Notes: generated from the letters alone by a model not told the origin. A stretch of DNA of 64,000 nucleotides from Massilia timonae CCUG 45783 (GCF_000315425.1 NZ_JH992923.1:703540-767539); one strand, 5' to 3'; counted from the first letter of the stretch, positions 51,147 through 60,420 are shown. Translations and numbers: made by a program.

Positions 51147-51626
51147 ATGACAACGCCCACCGCAGTGCGTCCGCCGCTGCCGCCATTCACCCGCGAATCC
51201 GCGATCGAAAAAGTGCGCCTGGCCGAAGACGGCTGGAACACGCGCGACGCCGCCAAGGTGGCGCTGGCCTACAGCCTGGACACGCGCTGGCGCAACCGCG
51301 CCGAATTCGTCAACGGCCGTGACGAGGCGCGCGCCTTCCTCGAGCGCAAATGGAAGAAGGAGCTCGAGTACCGCCTGATCAAGGAGCTGTGGGCCTTCAC
51401 CGACAACCGCATCGCGGTGCGCTATGCCTACGAGAGCCGCGACGACTCGGGCAACTGGTACCGCTCCTATGGCAACGAGAACTGGGAATTCGGCCCGGAC
51501 GGCCTGATGGTCAACCGCTACGCCAGCATCAACGACATGCCGATCAAGGAAGAAGAGCGCAAGTTCCGCTGGCCGCTGGGACGCCGCCCCGACGACCATC
51601 CGGGGCTGTCCGACCTGGGGCTGTGA
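51147..51626 (+). CDS. DUF1348 / NTF2-like protein
   Basis: 159-residue soluble protein of the nuclear transport factor 2-like superfamily, DUF1348 type, recognised by [70 protein letters not shown] and the Trp-rich [13 protein letters not shown]. These small alpha+beta cone folds bind or convert small molecules; no function is established for this group. Placed between the redox pair and the LysR gene, 36 bases after the reductase. Confidence 0.82.
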   Translation: MTTPTAVRPPLPPFTRESAIEKVRLAEDGWNTRDAAKVALAYSLDTRWRNRAEFVNGRDEARAFLERKWKKELEYRLIKELWAFTDNRIAVRYAYESRDDSGNWYRSYGNENWEFGPDGLMVNRYASINDMPIKEEERKFRWPLGRRPDDHPGLSDLGL

Positions 51627-51672
51627 GCGCGACGGCGCGCAACGCAAGTCATCATTTCGCAGGGAGTACCGG

Positions 51673-52572
51673 GTGGACCAGATCCATTTGATGCACGTCT
51701 TCGTGGCGGTCGGCGAAGAAGAGGGCTTCGCCGCGGCGGCGCGGCGCCTGGACCTGTCGCCGGTCGCCGTCACGCGCGCCATTGCCGGTCTCGAGGAGCG
51801 GCTGGGCGTCAAGCTGCTGCTGCGCACCACGCGCAACGTGCGCCTGACGGAAGCGGGGCGGCGCTACCTGGACGACACGCGTGCCATCCTGGCCAGCATC
51901 GATGAAGCCAACGAGGCGGCGGCCGGCGTCAACGCGGCGCCGAAGGGCAACCTGTCGGTGACGGCCCCGGTCCTGTTCGGCAAGACCTTCGTCATGCCCT
52001 GCATCGTGCAGTTCCTGAACGAGTATCCCGAAGTCGAGGTGTCGGCGCTGTTCCTCGACCGCATCGTGAACCTGGTCGACGAAGGCGTCGACGTCGCCGT
52101 GCGCATCGGCCACCTGCCCGATTCAAGCCTCAGGGCGCTGCGCGTTGGCCAGGTGCGGCGCGTGCTGTGCGCCGCGCCCGACTATCTGGCCAGGCACCCC
52201 TTGCCGCAGCATCCGGCCGACCTGCTGCGCCATACGATCATCGCCGCCACCGGCGTCTCGCCGCGGGTCGAGTGGAAGTTCGGCGCGGTCGACGATCCGG
52301 CCATGGTGCGCCTGCGGCCGCGCCTGACGGTGACCAGCAACGACGCCGCCATCGAGGCCGCCTGCGCCGGGCTGGGCATCTGCCGGCTGCTGTCCTACCA
52401 GATCGCCGACCAGCTGACCGACGGCCGCCTCAAGATCGTCCTGTCCGAGCATGAGGAAGCGCCATGGCCGGTGCACCTGGTGCACCGCGAGAACAAGTTC
52501 GGCTCGTCCAAGGTGCGCAACTTCATCGACCTGCTGGCTGACCAGCTGCGCGCGAATCCTCATCTCCACTGA
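51673..52572 (+). CDS. LysR-family transcriptional regulator
   Basis: 299-residue LysR regulator (CrgA/AaeR-like subgroup). N-terminal winged HTH (MHVFVAVGEEEGFAAAARRLDLSPVAVTRAIAGLEERLGVKLLLRTTRNVRLTEAG split over residues 7-62), then a periplasmic-binding-like effector domain (PVLFGKTFVMPCIVQFLNEYPEVEVSALF). GTG start with GGGAG upstream. Unusually for LysR it is codirectional with and downstream of the genes it may control. Confidence 0.87.
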   Translation: MDQIHLMHVFVAVGEEEGFAAAARRLDLSPVAVTRAIAGLEERLGVKLLLRTTRNVRLTEAGRRYLDDTRAILASIDEANEAAAGVNAAPKGNLSVTAPVLFGKTFVMPCIVQFLNEYPEVEVSALFLDRIVNLVDEGVDVAVRIGHLPDSSLRALRVGQVRRVLCAAPDYLARHPLPQHPADLLRHTIIAATGVSPRVEWKFGAVDDPAMVRLRPRLTVTSNDAAIEAACAGLGICRLLSYQIADQLTDGRLKIVLSEHEEAPWPVHLVHRENKFGSSKVRNFIDLLADQLRANPHLH

Positions 52573-52820
52573 GAAAACCCTGCGTTTCGTTTGACGCAAT
52601 AATGAATTGTCTTCGGCATGATGTTTCTTGGCGGTCGAGCTTCCTGGAATGGGGTCATTCGCTGCCCGGCGCGGCGAACACCACCGCGCAGATCGCGGCC
52701 GACGGCCATACCGTGTTCACCTTCTGAACGGGCGACGGGGCGCGCCGTGCACGTCGCCCCCCTGTTGTCTCCGGTTCAGACGATAATGTCAGGGTTATTC
52801 AAGAAAAATTCGGAGACAGC
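52573..52820. other. Intergenic region before the first MFS permease
   Basis: 248 bases. Contains the second copy of AATAATGAATTG (52598-52609), a 41-codon open frame (52602-52727) with no Shine-Dalgarno that may be a gene remnant, and a 5' leader with TTCGGAGACAGC just before the MFS start; that leader is also present before the second MFS copy. Confidence 0.4.
52598..52609. repeat. 12-bp element AATAATGAATTG, copy 2
   Basis: Identical to 49128-49139; together with the preceding C it forms CAAT-AATGA-ATTG, a short inverted repeat. Lies 26 bases after the LysR stop. Confidence 0.35.
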
Positions 52821-54155
52821 ATGTTCGACACCGCAAGCCGGCCCGGCGCGTTCGCGGCAGGGACCGGCCCGGCCATTTTGGAAGGGGCATACCGCAAGGC
52901 CATCTGGCGCCTGATCCCGTTCATCTTCGTCTGCTACCTGTTCAACTACCTGGACCGGGTCAACGTCGGCTTCGCCAAGCTCGAGATGCTCGACGCCCTG
53001 CAGTTCAGCGAAACCATCTATGGCCTGGGCGCCGGCATCTTCTTCATCGGCTACGTCAGCTTCGGCGTGCCGAGCAACCTGATCCTGCACCGGCTGGGCG
53101 CGCGGCGCTGGATCGCTGTCATGATGATGGCCTGGGGCTCGCTGTCGGCCTGCATGCTGTTCGTGACCACGCCGCTGGAGTTCTACCTGCTGCGCTTCTT
53201 CACCGGCGTGGCCGAAGCCGGCTTCTTCCCCGGCATGGTCCTGTATTTCACCAAGTGGTTCCCGTCGCACAAGCGCGGCCAGGTGATGGCCTTGTTCATG
53301 GCGGCGATCCCCGTCTCTGGCCTGGTCGGCGGCCCGCTCTCGGGCTGGATGCTGAGCCACTTCGCCGACGGCCAGGGCGGCATGGCCGCCTGGCAGTGGC
53401 TGTTCCTGCTGCAGGGCCTGCCCACCGTGTTCCTGGGCCTGGCGGCGCTGTTCTACCTGAACGACGGCGTGGCCCAGGCCAGCTGGCTCGGCGCCCACGA
53501 GAAGGCCGCCTTGCAGGAGGAGCTCGCGCGCGACGAGCGCGAACGCCCGCCCGGCGCGAGCGCCGTGCACTCGCTGCGCGCGCTGCTGCTCGACCGCCAT
53601 GTGTGGATGCTCGGCTTTATCTATTTCAGCATCAAGATGGGGGCGTACGCGATCAACTTCTGGCTGCCGTCGATCATCCGGGAGCTCGGCTTCGAGGACC
53701 TCGGCACGGTCGGCTGGCTGAGCGCGATTCCCTACCTGTTCGCCTGCGTGTTCATGGTCATCGTGGGCCGTTCGGCCGACCGCCGGCGCGAGCGCCGCTG
53801 GCACCTGTCGGCGCCGCTCCTGATGGCGCTGGCGGGCCTGGCGATGGCTGCGCACTTCTCGGACAACGCCGTCGTCGCCATGATCGGCCTGTGCCTGGCG
53901 ACGATGGGCGCGCTCGCCGGCCTGCCGATGTTCTGGCCACTGCCGGCGGCCTTCCTCAGCAGCGCCGCCGCCGCCGGCGGCCTGGCCCTGATCAATTCGA
54001 TGGGGCAGGTGGCCGGCTTCGCCAGCCCCTTCCTGGTCGGCTGGATCAAGGACCTCACCGGCAGCACCGACGTCGCGCTGTACATCCTGTCGAGCGTGAT
54101 GCTGGTCGGCGCCTTGCTGGTGCTGACCGTGCCGGCGCGGCTGGTCAATCGCTGA
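52821..54155 (+). CDS. MFS anion:cation symporter family permease, copy A
   Basis: 444-residue, 12-helix MFS transporter of the ACS family (GudP/GarP/tartrate-transporter-like): WRLIPFIFVCYLFNYLDRVNVGFAKLEM at the first helix, FFTGVAEAGFFPGMVLYFTKWFP at helix 4-5, and WLSAIPYLFACVFMVIVGRSADR. Same length and about four-fifths identical by eye to copy B (55536-56870). Probably carries glycerate, glucarate/galactarate or a related organic acid. It converges on the cdaR-like gene with an 11-base gap. Confidence 0.86.
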   Translation: MFDTASRPGAFAAGTGPAILEGAYRKAIWRLIPFIFVCYLFNYLDRVNVGFAKLEMLDALQFSETIYGLGAGIFFIGYVSFGVPSNLILHRLGARRWIAVMMMAWGSLSACMLFVTTPLEFYLLRFFTGVAEAGFFPGMVLYFTKWFPSHKRGQVMALFMAAIPVSGLVGGPLSGWMLSHFADGQGGMAAWQWLFLLQGLPTVFLGLAALFYLNDGVAQASWLGAHEKAALQEELARDERERPPGASAVHSLRALLLDRHVWMLGFIYFSIKMGAYAINFWLPSIIRELGFEDLGTVGWLSAIPYLFACVFMVIVGRSADRRRERRWHLSAPLLMALAGLAMAAHFSDNAVVAMIGLCLATMGALAGLPMFWPLPAAFLSSAAAAGGLALINSMGQVAGFASPFLVGWIKDLTGSTDVALYILSSVMLVGALLVLTVPARLVNR

Positions 54156-54166
54156 CCGCCACGAGA

Positions 54167-55321
54167 TCAGGTGCTTGCGGGGCTGAGCAGCGCCGACACG
54201 TACAGCAGCAGCTTGTCCTCGCTGCGCGCCAGGTCCAGTCCCGTCAGTTCGCCGATGCGGCGCAGGCGGTAGTCGAGCGTGTTGCGGTGGATGCCGAGAC
54301 TGGCCGCGGTGGCGGCCGAGTTCTCGTCCTGGGCGAACCAGGTGTCGAGCGTGGCGCGCAGCATGGCGCGGCTCTTGTCGCCCGCCAGGCGCGCGATCGG
54401 CATGCGCAGCTGGTGCGCCTGCCAGCCGCTGTCGAGTCCTGACAGCAGCACCGGCAGCGCCAGGTCGTAATAGCTGAACACCTGCTGCTGCGGCATGCGC
54501 AGGCGCCCCAGCCGGCTGGCGCTGCGCGCGCTCTGGTACGAGACGGCGGCGCCTTCCAGGCCGGGCAGGGCGATGCCCATCGCCAGCGTGAAAGGCAGCT
54601 CGCATTCCTCGCGCACCAGCTGGGCCAGCAAGTCCAGGCGCCGCTGCGGCGGCGTCTCGTAGCCCTTGCGCGCCGGGTCCCAGGAATCGAGCAGCACCAT
54701 CTCGGACGGGCCGACGGTGGCGGTCAGCGCATCCTCGCGCCGCGCCAGCAGGCGCATCTGCAGGCGCTGGATATCGTGCAGGGCGGCCCCGGCGTCGGCG
54801 CCGTCCGGCTGCAGCTCGAGCAGGAACGCCAGTTGCATGCGCTCGAGGTCCAGGCCCAGGCGCCGCGCCCAGCCTTCGAGCTCGGGCCGCTGCGCGGCCT
54901 CGAAGCGGATCAGGTTCAGCACGAAGGCTTCGCGGTAGCGCGAGTTGTTCTGCAATTCGTTCGCCAGCGCCGCCTGTTCCAGGATCATCTCGGCCGTCAG
55001 GCGCACCAGTTCGCCGAACTGGCGCACCTCGTCCGGCGCGCCGGAGAGGCCCACCGCGCCGCACAGCTGGCCGCCTACGGAGAGAGGCAGATTGGTGCCC
55101 GGCTGGGCGCCATGCAGCTTGCGCGCGGCCGCCGCGTCGATCTCCACGGTCAGCTTCTTGGCCAGCGCCAGCAGGGCGCCCGCATGCAGCTCGCCGACCC
55201 GCTCGAGGTTGCCGCTGGCGAGGATCACGCCGTTGGCGTCCATCACATTCACGTTGAACGGGATGATCCGCATGGTGCGGGTGACGATTTCCTGGGCGAG
55301 CCGGGTGTCGAGGATATGCAT
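54167..55321 (-). CDS. cdaR: CdaR-type sugar-diacid/glycerate regulator
   Basis: 384-residue regulator. The N-terminal diacid-recognition domain (~1-135) begins MHILDTRLAQEIVTRTM and contains FNVNVMDANGVILASGNLERVGELH, both characteristic of CdaR. The C-terminal PucR/CdaR helix-turn-helix (SAATAASLGIHRNTLDYRLRRIGELTGLDL) is at ~325-355. The ATG at 55321 gives the canonical CdaR N-terminus; upstream frame extension is spurious. In E. coli CdaR responds to glycerate/glucarate and activates the gar/gud genes, consistent with the permeases and glycerate kinase here. Confidence 0.87.
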   Translation of the reverse strand: MHILDTRLAQEIVTRTMRIIPFNVNVMDANGVILASGNLERVGELHAGALLALAKKLTVEIDAAAARKLHGAQPGTNLPLSVGGQLCGAVGLSGAPDEVRQFGELVRLTAEMILEQAALANELQNNSRYREAFVLNLIRFEAAQRPELEGWARRLGLDLERMQLAFLLELQPDGADAGAALHDIQRLQMRLLARREDALTATVGPSEMVLLDSWDPARKGYETPPQRRLDLLAQLVREECELPFTLAMGIALPGLEGAAVSYQSARSASRLGRLRMPQQQVFSYYDLALPVLLSGLDSGWQAHQLRMPIARLAGDKSRAMLRATLDTWFAQDENSAATAASLGIHRNTLDYRLRRIGELTGLDLARSEDKLLLYVSALLSPAST

Positions 55322-55350
55322 GGGGTAGGGCCTGGAAGGTGGAGCGAACC

Positions 55351-55366
55351 TTGTGATTATGCACAA
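55351..55366. promoter_or_regulatory. Operator candidate 1 between cdaR and the second MFS gene
   Basis: TTGTGATTATGCACAA: TTGTG/CACAA arms around six bases. Thirty bases upstream of the cdaR start; with the related site at 55413 it lies in the shared divergent promoter region. Confidence 0.5.
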
Positions 55367-55412
55367 AACTTCCCGCGCCGAGGAGGCCGAATCCGGCCGA
55401 TGATGGTAAATA

Positions 55413-55428
55413 TTGTGAGGTTGCACGA
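55413..55428. promoter_or_regulatory. Operator candidate 2 between cdaR and the second MFS gene
   Basis: TTGTGAGGTTGCACGA matches site 1 at 12 of 16 positions (TTGTGAnnnTGCACrA). Sites are 62 bases apart, about six helical turns, suggesting cooperative binding by CdaR. Confidence 0.5.
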
Positions 55429-55535
55429 AAAATGCCGGCTATTTACCGCTCTGGTTTGTGCGTGTCGCCGACGCTGGATATCCCTTGTTTGGCCGATAAT
55501 CTTGCAGATCACCCTATTAGAAATTCGGAGACAGC

Positions 55536-56870
55536 ATGAGCACCACCGCAAGCACATCCGGCGTCCAGGGCGGCGCCGCCGGCGCGGCCCTGTTGGACGG
55601 CGCCTACCGCAAGGCCACCTGGCGCCTGATTCCCTTCATCTTCGTCTGCTACCTGTTCAACTACCTGGACCGCGTCAACGTCGGCTTCGCCAAGCTCGAG
55701 ATGCTCGACGCGCTCCAGCTCAGCGAAACCGTGTATGGCCTGGGCGCCGGCATCTTCTTCATCGGCTACGTGACGTTCGGCGTGCCGAGCAATTTGATCC
55801 TGCACCGGCTGGGCGCGCGGCGCTGGATCGCCATCATGATGATGGCCTGGGGCTCGCTGTCGGCCTGCATGCTGTTCGTGACCACGCCGATGGAATTCTA
55901 TGTGCTGCGCTTCTTCACCGGCGTGGCCGAAGCCGGCTTCTTCCCCGGCATGGTGCTGTACTTCACCAAGTGGTTCCCGTCGCACAAGCGTGGCCAGGTG
56001 ATGGCGCTGTTCATGTCGGCGATCCCCGTCTCGGGCCTGATCGGCGGCCCGCTGTCGGGCTGGATGCTGAGCCACTTCGCGCACGGCCAGGGCGGCATGG
56101 ACGGCTGGCAGTGGCTGTTCCTGCTGCAAGGCCTTCCGACCGTGTTCCTGGGCGTAGCCGTGTTCTTCTACCTGAACGACGGCATCAGGCAGGCCGGCTG
56201 GCTGAGCGACGCCGAAAAGGCCGCGATGCAGGAGGCGCTGGACCAGGACGAGCAGCAGCGCGCGAAGGGCGTGCACGCGGTGCATTCCTTCGGCGCCGTG
56301 CTGCGCGACTGGCATGTGTGGATGCTGGGCTTCATCTACTTCAGCATCCAGATGGGCGTCTACGCGATCAACTTCTGGCTGCCTTCGATCATCAAGTCGC
56401 TGGGCTTCGAGAACGCGACCACGGTCGGCTGGCTGAGCGCCATCCCCTACCTGTTCGCCGGCGTGTTCATGGTGCTGGTGGGCCGCTCGGCCGACCGCCG
56501 GCGCGAGCGCCGCTGGCACCTGTCGGCGCCATTGCTGATGGCGCTGGTGGGCCTGCTCATGGCCGCCAACTTCTCGGACAACGCGGTGATCGTGCTGGTC
56601 GGCCTCTCGCTGGCCACGATGGGCGCGCTGACCGGCCTGCCGATGTTCTGGCCCCTGCCGGCGGCCTTCCTCGGCAGCGCGGCGGCGGCCGGCGGCCTGG
56701 CCCTGATCAATTCGATGGGGCAGGTGGCCGGCTTCGTCAGCCCCTTCCTGGTCGGCTGGATCAAGGACGCCACCGGCAGCACCGACGTCGCGCTGTACAT
56801 CCTGTCCACCGTCCTGTTCATCGGCGCCATGCTGGTGCTGGTCGTGCCTGCCCGTCTGGTCAATCGCTAA
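55536..56870 (+). CDS. MFS anion:cation symporter family permease, copy B
   Basis: 444-residue paralogue of the permease at 52821, colinear without gaps visible by eye, with most differences in the N-terminus and the central cytoplasmic loop (~220-250). The leader AAATTCGGAGACAGC-ATG is shared too, so the duplication included the ribosome-binding site. This copy lies behind the CdaR-type operators and 11 bases before glycerate kinase, so it is the better candidate for the regulated glycerate or diacid importer. Confidence 0.87.
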   Translation: MSTTASTSGVQGGAAGAALLDGAYRKATWRLIPFIFVCYLFNYLDRVNVGFAKLEMLDALQLSETVYGLGAGIFFIGYVTFGVPSNLILHRLGARRWIAIMMMAWGSLSACMLFVTTPMEFYVLRFFTGVAEAGFFPGMVLYFTKWFPSHKRGQVMALFMSAIPVSGLIGGPLSGWMLSHFAHGQGGMDGWQWLFLLQGLPTVFLGVAVFFYLNDGIRQAGWLSDAEKAAMQEALDQDEQQRAKGVHAVHSFGAVLRDWHVWMLGFIYFSIQMGVYAINFWLPSIIKSLGFENATTVGWLSAIPYLFAGVFMVLVGRSADRRRERRWHLSAPLLMALVGLLMAANFSDNAVIVLVGLSLATMGALTGLPMFWPLPAAFLGSAAAAGGLALINSMGQVAGFVSPFLVGWIKDATGSTDVALYILSTVLFIGAMLVLVVPARLVNR

Positions 56871-56881
56871 AGGAGAGGTCC

Positions 56882-58027
56882 ATGAAAATCGTCATCGCTC
56901 CAGATTCGTTCAAGGAAAGCCTGTCGGCCCTAGAAGCCGCCAGCGCCATCGAGGCCGGCTTCCGGGAGATCTTTCCCGACGCCGCCTACGTGAAGGTGCC
57001 GGTGGCCGACGGCGGCGAAGGCACGGTCGAGGCCATGGTCGCCGCCACCGGCGGCCGCCAGGTCGTGTTGCAGGCCACCGGCCCGCTGGGCCGGCCGGTC
57101 GAGGCTTTCTATGGCTTGAGCGGCGACGAGTCGACCGCCGTGATCGAGATGGCCGCCGCCAGCGGCCTCGAGCTGGTCGCGCCCGCCGAGCGCGATCCGC
57201 TGGTGGCGACCAGCCGCGGCACCGGTGAACTGATCCGCGCCGCGCTCGATCGCGGCGCACGCCGCTTCATCCTCGGCGTAGGCGGCAGCGCCACCAACGA
57301 TGGCGGCGCCGGCATGCTGCAGGCGCTCGGCGTCGAACTGCTCGACGCGCAGGGCGCCCAGCTGGCGCCGGGCGGCGCCGCGCTGGCCCTCCTTTCGCGC
57401 ATCGACGTGTCAAGGCTCGACCCGCGCATCGAAGAATGCGTGTTCGAGGTGGCCTGCGACGTCAGCAATCCGCTGGTGGGGCCCAGGGGCGCGTCGGCGA
57501 TCTTCGGACCGCAGAAGGGCGCCACGCCCGAGATGGTCGAGCGGCTCGACGCCAGCCTGCGCCACTACGCGGGCGTGATCGCGCGCGACCTGGGCCAGGA
57601 CGTGGCCGATATTCCCGGCGCCGGCGCCGGCGGCGGCATCGCCGCGGCGATGCTGGTGTTCCTGAAGGGGCGCCTGCGTCCCGGCAGCGAGATCGTGGCC
57701 GACGCGGTGGGCCTGGACGCCTTCGTGCGCGACGCCGACCTGGTGGTCACGGGCGAGGGGCGCATCGACAGCCAGACCGTCAACGGCAAGACCCCGATCG
57801 GCGTCGCGCGCGTGGCCGGGCGCCACGCCAAGCCGGTGATCGCCATCGGCGGCTGCCTGGCGAACGACGCCAGCGCGGTGCACGCGCACGGCATCGCCGC
57901 CACCTTCAGCACCGTCATGAAGGCGGGGACGGTGGCCGAGGTGCTGGCCGGCGCGCAGTTCAACCTGCAGTGCACGGCGCGTAATATCGCGGCCGCGCTC
58001 AAGCTCGGCATGGATTTGCGGCGCTAG
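56882..58027 (+). CDS. garK: Glycerate 2-kinase (GarK/GlxK type)
   Basis: 381-residue glycerate kinase of the GK-I family, converting D-glycerate to 2-phosphoglycerate with ATP. Starts MKIVIAPDSFKESLSA after a strong AAGGAGAGG site. Other landmarks are VPVADGGEGTVEAM, GTGELIRAALDRGARRFILGVGGSATNDGGAGMLQALG, PGAGAGGGIAAAMLVFL and TGEGRIDSQTVNGKTPIGVA, all typical. Cotranscribed with MFS copy B. The stop overlaps the end of the convergent Lrp gene by four bases. The aldolase and semialdehyde reductase genes (garL/garR) that would complete diacid breakdown are not in the window. Confidence 0.92.
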   Translation: MKIVIAPDSFKESLSALEAASAIEAGFREIFPDAAYVKVPVADGGEGTVEAMVAATGGRQVVLQATGPLGRPVEAFYGLSGDESTAVIEMAAASGLELVAPAERDPLVATSRGTGELIRAALDRGARRFILGVGGSATNDGGAGMLQALGVELLDAQGAQLAPGGAALALLSRIDVSRLDPRIEECVFEVACDVSNPLVGPRGASAIFGPQKGATPEMVERLDASLRHYAGVIARDLGQDVADIPGAGAGGGIAAAMLVFLKGRLRPGSEIVADAVGLDAFVRDADLVVTGEGRIDSQTVNGKTPIGVARVAGRHAKPVIAIGGCLANDASAVHAHGIAATFSTVMKAGTVAEVLAGAQFNLQCTARNIAAALKLGMDLRR

Positions 58028-58500
58028 GCCGTCAGCGGCGTATCGACCTTCTTGAGGGTGCGCAGCACGAAGCTCGACTTGCTGTGGCGGATGCCGGGGA
58101 TCTTGTACAGGCGTTCGCGCAGCAGGCGTTCGTAGTCGCGCGTGTCCTTCACCGCGATGCGCAGGAAATAATCGTAGTCGCCCGAGATCAGCGAGGCTTC
58201 CAGCACCTCGGGAATCGATTCGAGCGCGCGCCCGAATTCGTACAGCGTTTCTTCGCTGTGGCTGTCGAGCGTGACCTGCACGATCAGCTGGTCGTGGTAG
58301 CCGAGGCTCGGCAGGTCGACCTTGACCGTATAACCCTGCAGGGTTCCGCTATCCGTCATCCGCTTGATGCGGTTCCAGCACGAGGTGGTCGACAGGCCGA
58401 CCGCGGCGCTGATCTCCTGCAGCGGCGTGCGCGAGTCGCGCAGCAGGATGCCCAGGATGGTCAAGTCGGTCGCATCGAAAGATTTTCTTTCTTGATTCAT
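58024..58500 (-). CDS. Lrp/AsnC-family transcriptional regulator
   Basis: 158-residue regulator: AsnC-type HTH (LTILGILLRDSRTPLQEISAAVGLSTTSCWNRIKRM, ~13-48) and a RAM ligand-binding domain (GYHDQLIVQVTLDSHSEETLYEF ... ISGDYDYFLRIAVKDTRDYE). Divergent from the acetolactate-synthase-like gene with 59 bases between starts, so it probably regulates that gene in response to an amino acid. Confidence 0.9.
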   Translation of the reverse strand: MNQERKSFDATDLTILGILLRDSRTPLQEISAAVGLSTTSCWNRIKRMTDSGTLQGYTVKVDLPSLGYHDQLIVQVTLDSHSEETLYEFGRALESIPEVLEASLISGDYDYFLRIAVKDTRDYERLLRERLYKIPGIRHSKSSFVLRTLKKVDTPLTA

Positions 58501-58559
58501 TGTTGACGAAAATTATTCAGGTAAGGCGGCAATTCTAGCTGAAAATATGAAGCACTTTC

Positions 58560-60353
58560 ATGTCTTTCCTCGATAGACTTCAAGGCATGAAACCACATCC
58601 CGAATTCCTCCCGCCAGCCGCCGGCAAGGTCGCCCTGACCGGCGCCGGCCTCTTGCTCGACACCCTGGTCGCCTGCGGCGTCGACACCGTGTTCGGCTAT
58701 CCCGGCGGCGCCGTGCTGCCCTTGTACGATGCGCTGGCCCAGGATGGGCGGCTGCGCCACGTGCTGGTGCGCCACGAGCAGGCCGCCGTCCATGCGGCGC
58801 AAGGCTATGCGCGCTCGACCGGCCGGCTGGGCGTCGTGTTCGTAACCTCCGGGCCGGGCATCGCCAACACCACCTCCGGCCTGCTCGACGCGCTGAGCGA
58901 TTCGATCCCCATCCTGTGCGTCAGCGGCCAGGTCGCGACCGCCGCCATCGGCACCGACGCGTTTCAGGAGTGCGACGCGCTGGGCATCTCGCGCACGGTC
59001 ACCAAATGGAACACGCAGGTGCGCGCCACGCGCGACATCGTCGCCACGATCCGGCGCGCGGTGGTTGAAGCGAGCGAGGGCCGGCCCGGCCCGGTGCTGG
59101 TGGACGTGCCCAAGGATATCCAGGCGCGCGCCGTGGACGCGGCCGACTTCGGGCGCCAGGTAAAGCCGTCTCCGATGCTGCGCGCCGTGGACGACGACCG
59201 GGATGGCCTGGACGCCGCGGCGCTGCTCATCCGCCAGGCGCGGCGCCCGGTGTTCTACGGCGGCGGCGGCTTGATCAACGCGGGGCTGGACGCCTGCGCC
59301 GCCTTCACGCGCCTGGTGCGCTGGAAGGACGCGCCATGCACGCTCACCCTGATGGGGCTGGGCGCCTTTCCGGCCTCGGACCGGCGCTGGCTGGGCATGC
59401 TCGGCATGCACGGCACGCTGGAAGCGAACCTGGCGATGCATGGCGCCGACCTGGTCGTGTGCGTCGGCGCGCGCTTCGACGACCGGGTGACCGGACGGCT
59501 GGCCGACTTCTGTCCAGGCGCGCAGATCGTCCACATCGACATCGATCCGCGCTCGATCGGCAAGGTGGTGGCGGCCGATGTCGGCCTGCGCGGCGATTGC
59601 GGCGCGGTGCTGCGCGGCCTGCTGGACCGCCTTGTCGGCCTGCGCGCCGATCCCGCCTTGCTCAGGGATTGGTGGCGCACCATCGACTCCTGGCGCGCCG
59701 AGCGCTGCCTCGACTTCGCCGCGCAGGATGCCGCGATCGTCCCGCAGCAGCTGATGTCCACGCTGGCCGAGCGCCTGGCCGGCAGGAATGCGATCGTCTC
59801 GACCGACGTCGGCCAGCACCAGATGTGGGCCGCGCAATACCTGGGCTTCGAGGCGCCGCGCCGCTGGCTGACCTCGGGCGGCGCCGGCACCATGGGCTAT
59901 GGCTTGCCGGCGGCGATCGGGGCCCAGGTCGCGCATCCGGATGCGCTGGTCGTATGCGTCAGCGGCGACGCCTCGGTGCTGATGAATATCCAGGAGCTGT
60001 CGACCGCGGTGCAGCACCGCTGTCCGGTCAAGCTGGTCCTGTCGAACAATGGCTGCATGGGCATGGTGCGCCAGTGGCAGGAGCTGCATCATGGCGGGCG
60101 CTATAGCCACAGCTACACCGAAGCCTTGCCCGATTTCGTGGCGCTGGCGCGCGCCTTCGGCTGGGAGGCGAGGAGGGTCGAGCAGGCGGGCGAACTGGAA
60201 GCGGCGATGGATGCCTGCCTGGACTCCAGCCGGCCCTTCCTGCTCGATGTGCGGGTGGCGCAGGCCGAGAACTGCTTCCCGATGATGCCTCCCGGGCGAG
60301 GACACCACGAGATCATGCTGGGCAAGGATCGCTGGTATCGACATGCTCAGTAG
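58560..60353 (+). CDS. Acetolactate synthase large-subunit-like ThDP enzyme
   Basis: 597-residue thiamin-diphosphate enzyme of the acetohydroxyacid synthase type. Catalytic Glu E73 lies in [49 protein letters not shown] and [17 protein letters not shown] are large-subunit hallmarks; ThDP motif SGDASVLMN ... [14 protein letters not shown]; tail [16 protein letters not shown]. No regulatory-subunit gene (ilvN/ilvH) follows; the next gene is a TonB receptor. It may be a second isozyme using another subunit, or a catabolic enzyme. A downstream ATG at 58587 is an alternative start. Neighbouring Lrp gene suggests amino-acid-responsive control. Confidence 0.82.
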   Translation: MSFLDRLQGMKPHPEFLPPAAGKVALTGAGLLLDTLVACGVDTVFGYPGGAVLPLYDALAQDGRLRHVLVRHEQAAVHAAQGYARSTGRLGVVFVTSGPGIANTTSGLLDALSDSIPILCVSGQVATAAIGTDAFQECDALGISRTVTKWNTQVRATRDIVATIRRAVVEASEGRPGPVLVDVPKDIQARAVDAADFGRQVKPSPMLRAVDDDRDGLDAAALLIRQARRPVFYGGGGLINAGLDACAAFTRLVRWKDAPCTLTLMGLGAFPASDRRWLGMLGMHGTLEANLAMHGADLVVCVGARFDDRVTGRLADFCPGAQIVHIDIDPRSIGKVVAADVGLRGDCGAVLRGLLDRLVGLRADPALLRDWWRTIDSWRAERCLDFAAQDAAIVPQQLMSTLAERLAGRNAIVSTDVGQHQMWAAQYLGFEAPRRWLTSGGAGTMGYGLPAAIGAQVAHPDALVVCVSGDASVLMNIQELSTAVQHRCPVKLVLSNNGCMGMVRQWQELHHGGRYSHSYTEALPDFVALARAFGWEARRVEQAGELEAAMDACLDSSRPFLLDVRVAQAENCFPMMPPGRGHHEIMLGKDRWYRHAQ

Positions 60354-60364
60354 TTGCCCGTATT

Positions 60365-60383
60365 GAAAATGATTCTCATTCGC
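60365..60383. promoter_or_regulatory. Fur box upstream of siderophore receptor
   Basis: GAAAATGATTCTCATTCGC matches the core AATGATNNNCATT of the Fur box, 38 bases before the receptor ATG. Indicates iron repression of the receptor-reductase pair. Confidence 0.7.
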
Positions 60384-60420
60384 GCTAGGATGCCGGTTTC
60401 CATCATGAACCCTGCATGCC

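Noticed and set aside
52602..52727. 41-codon frame before MFS copy A as a real small gene
   Set aside because: No Shine-Dalgarno, no recognisable family, and it starts inside the repeated 12-mer; more likely a remnant or chance frame.
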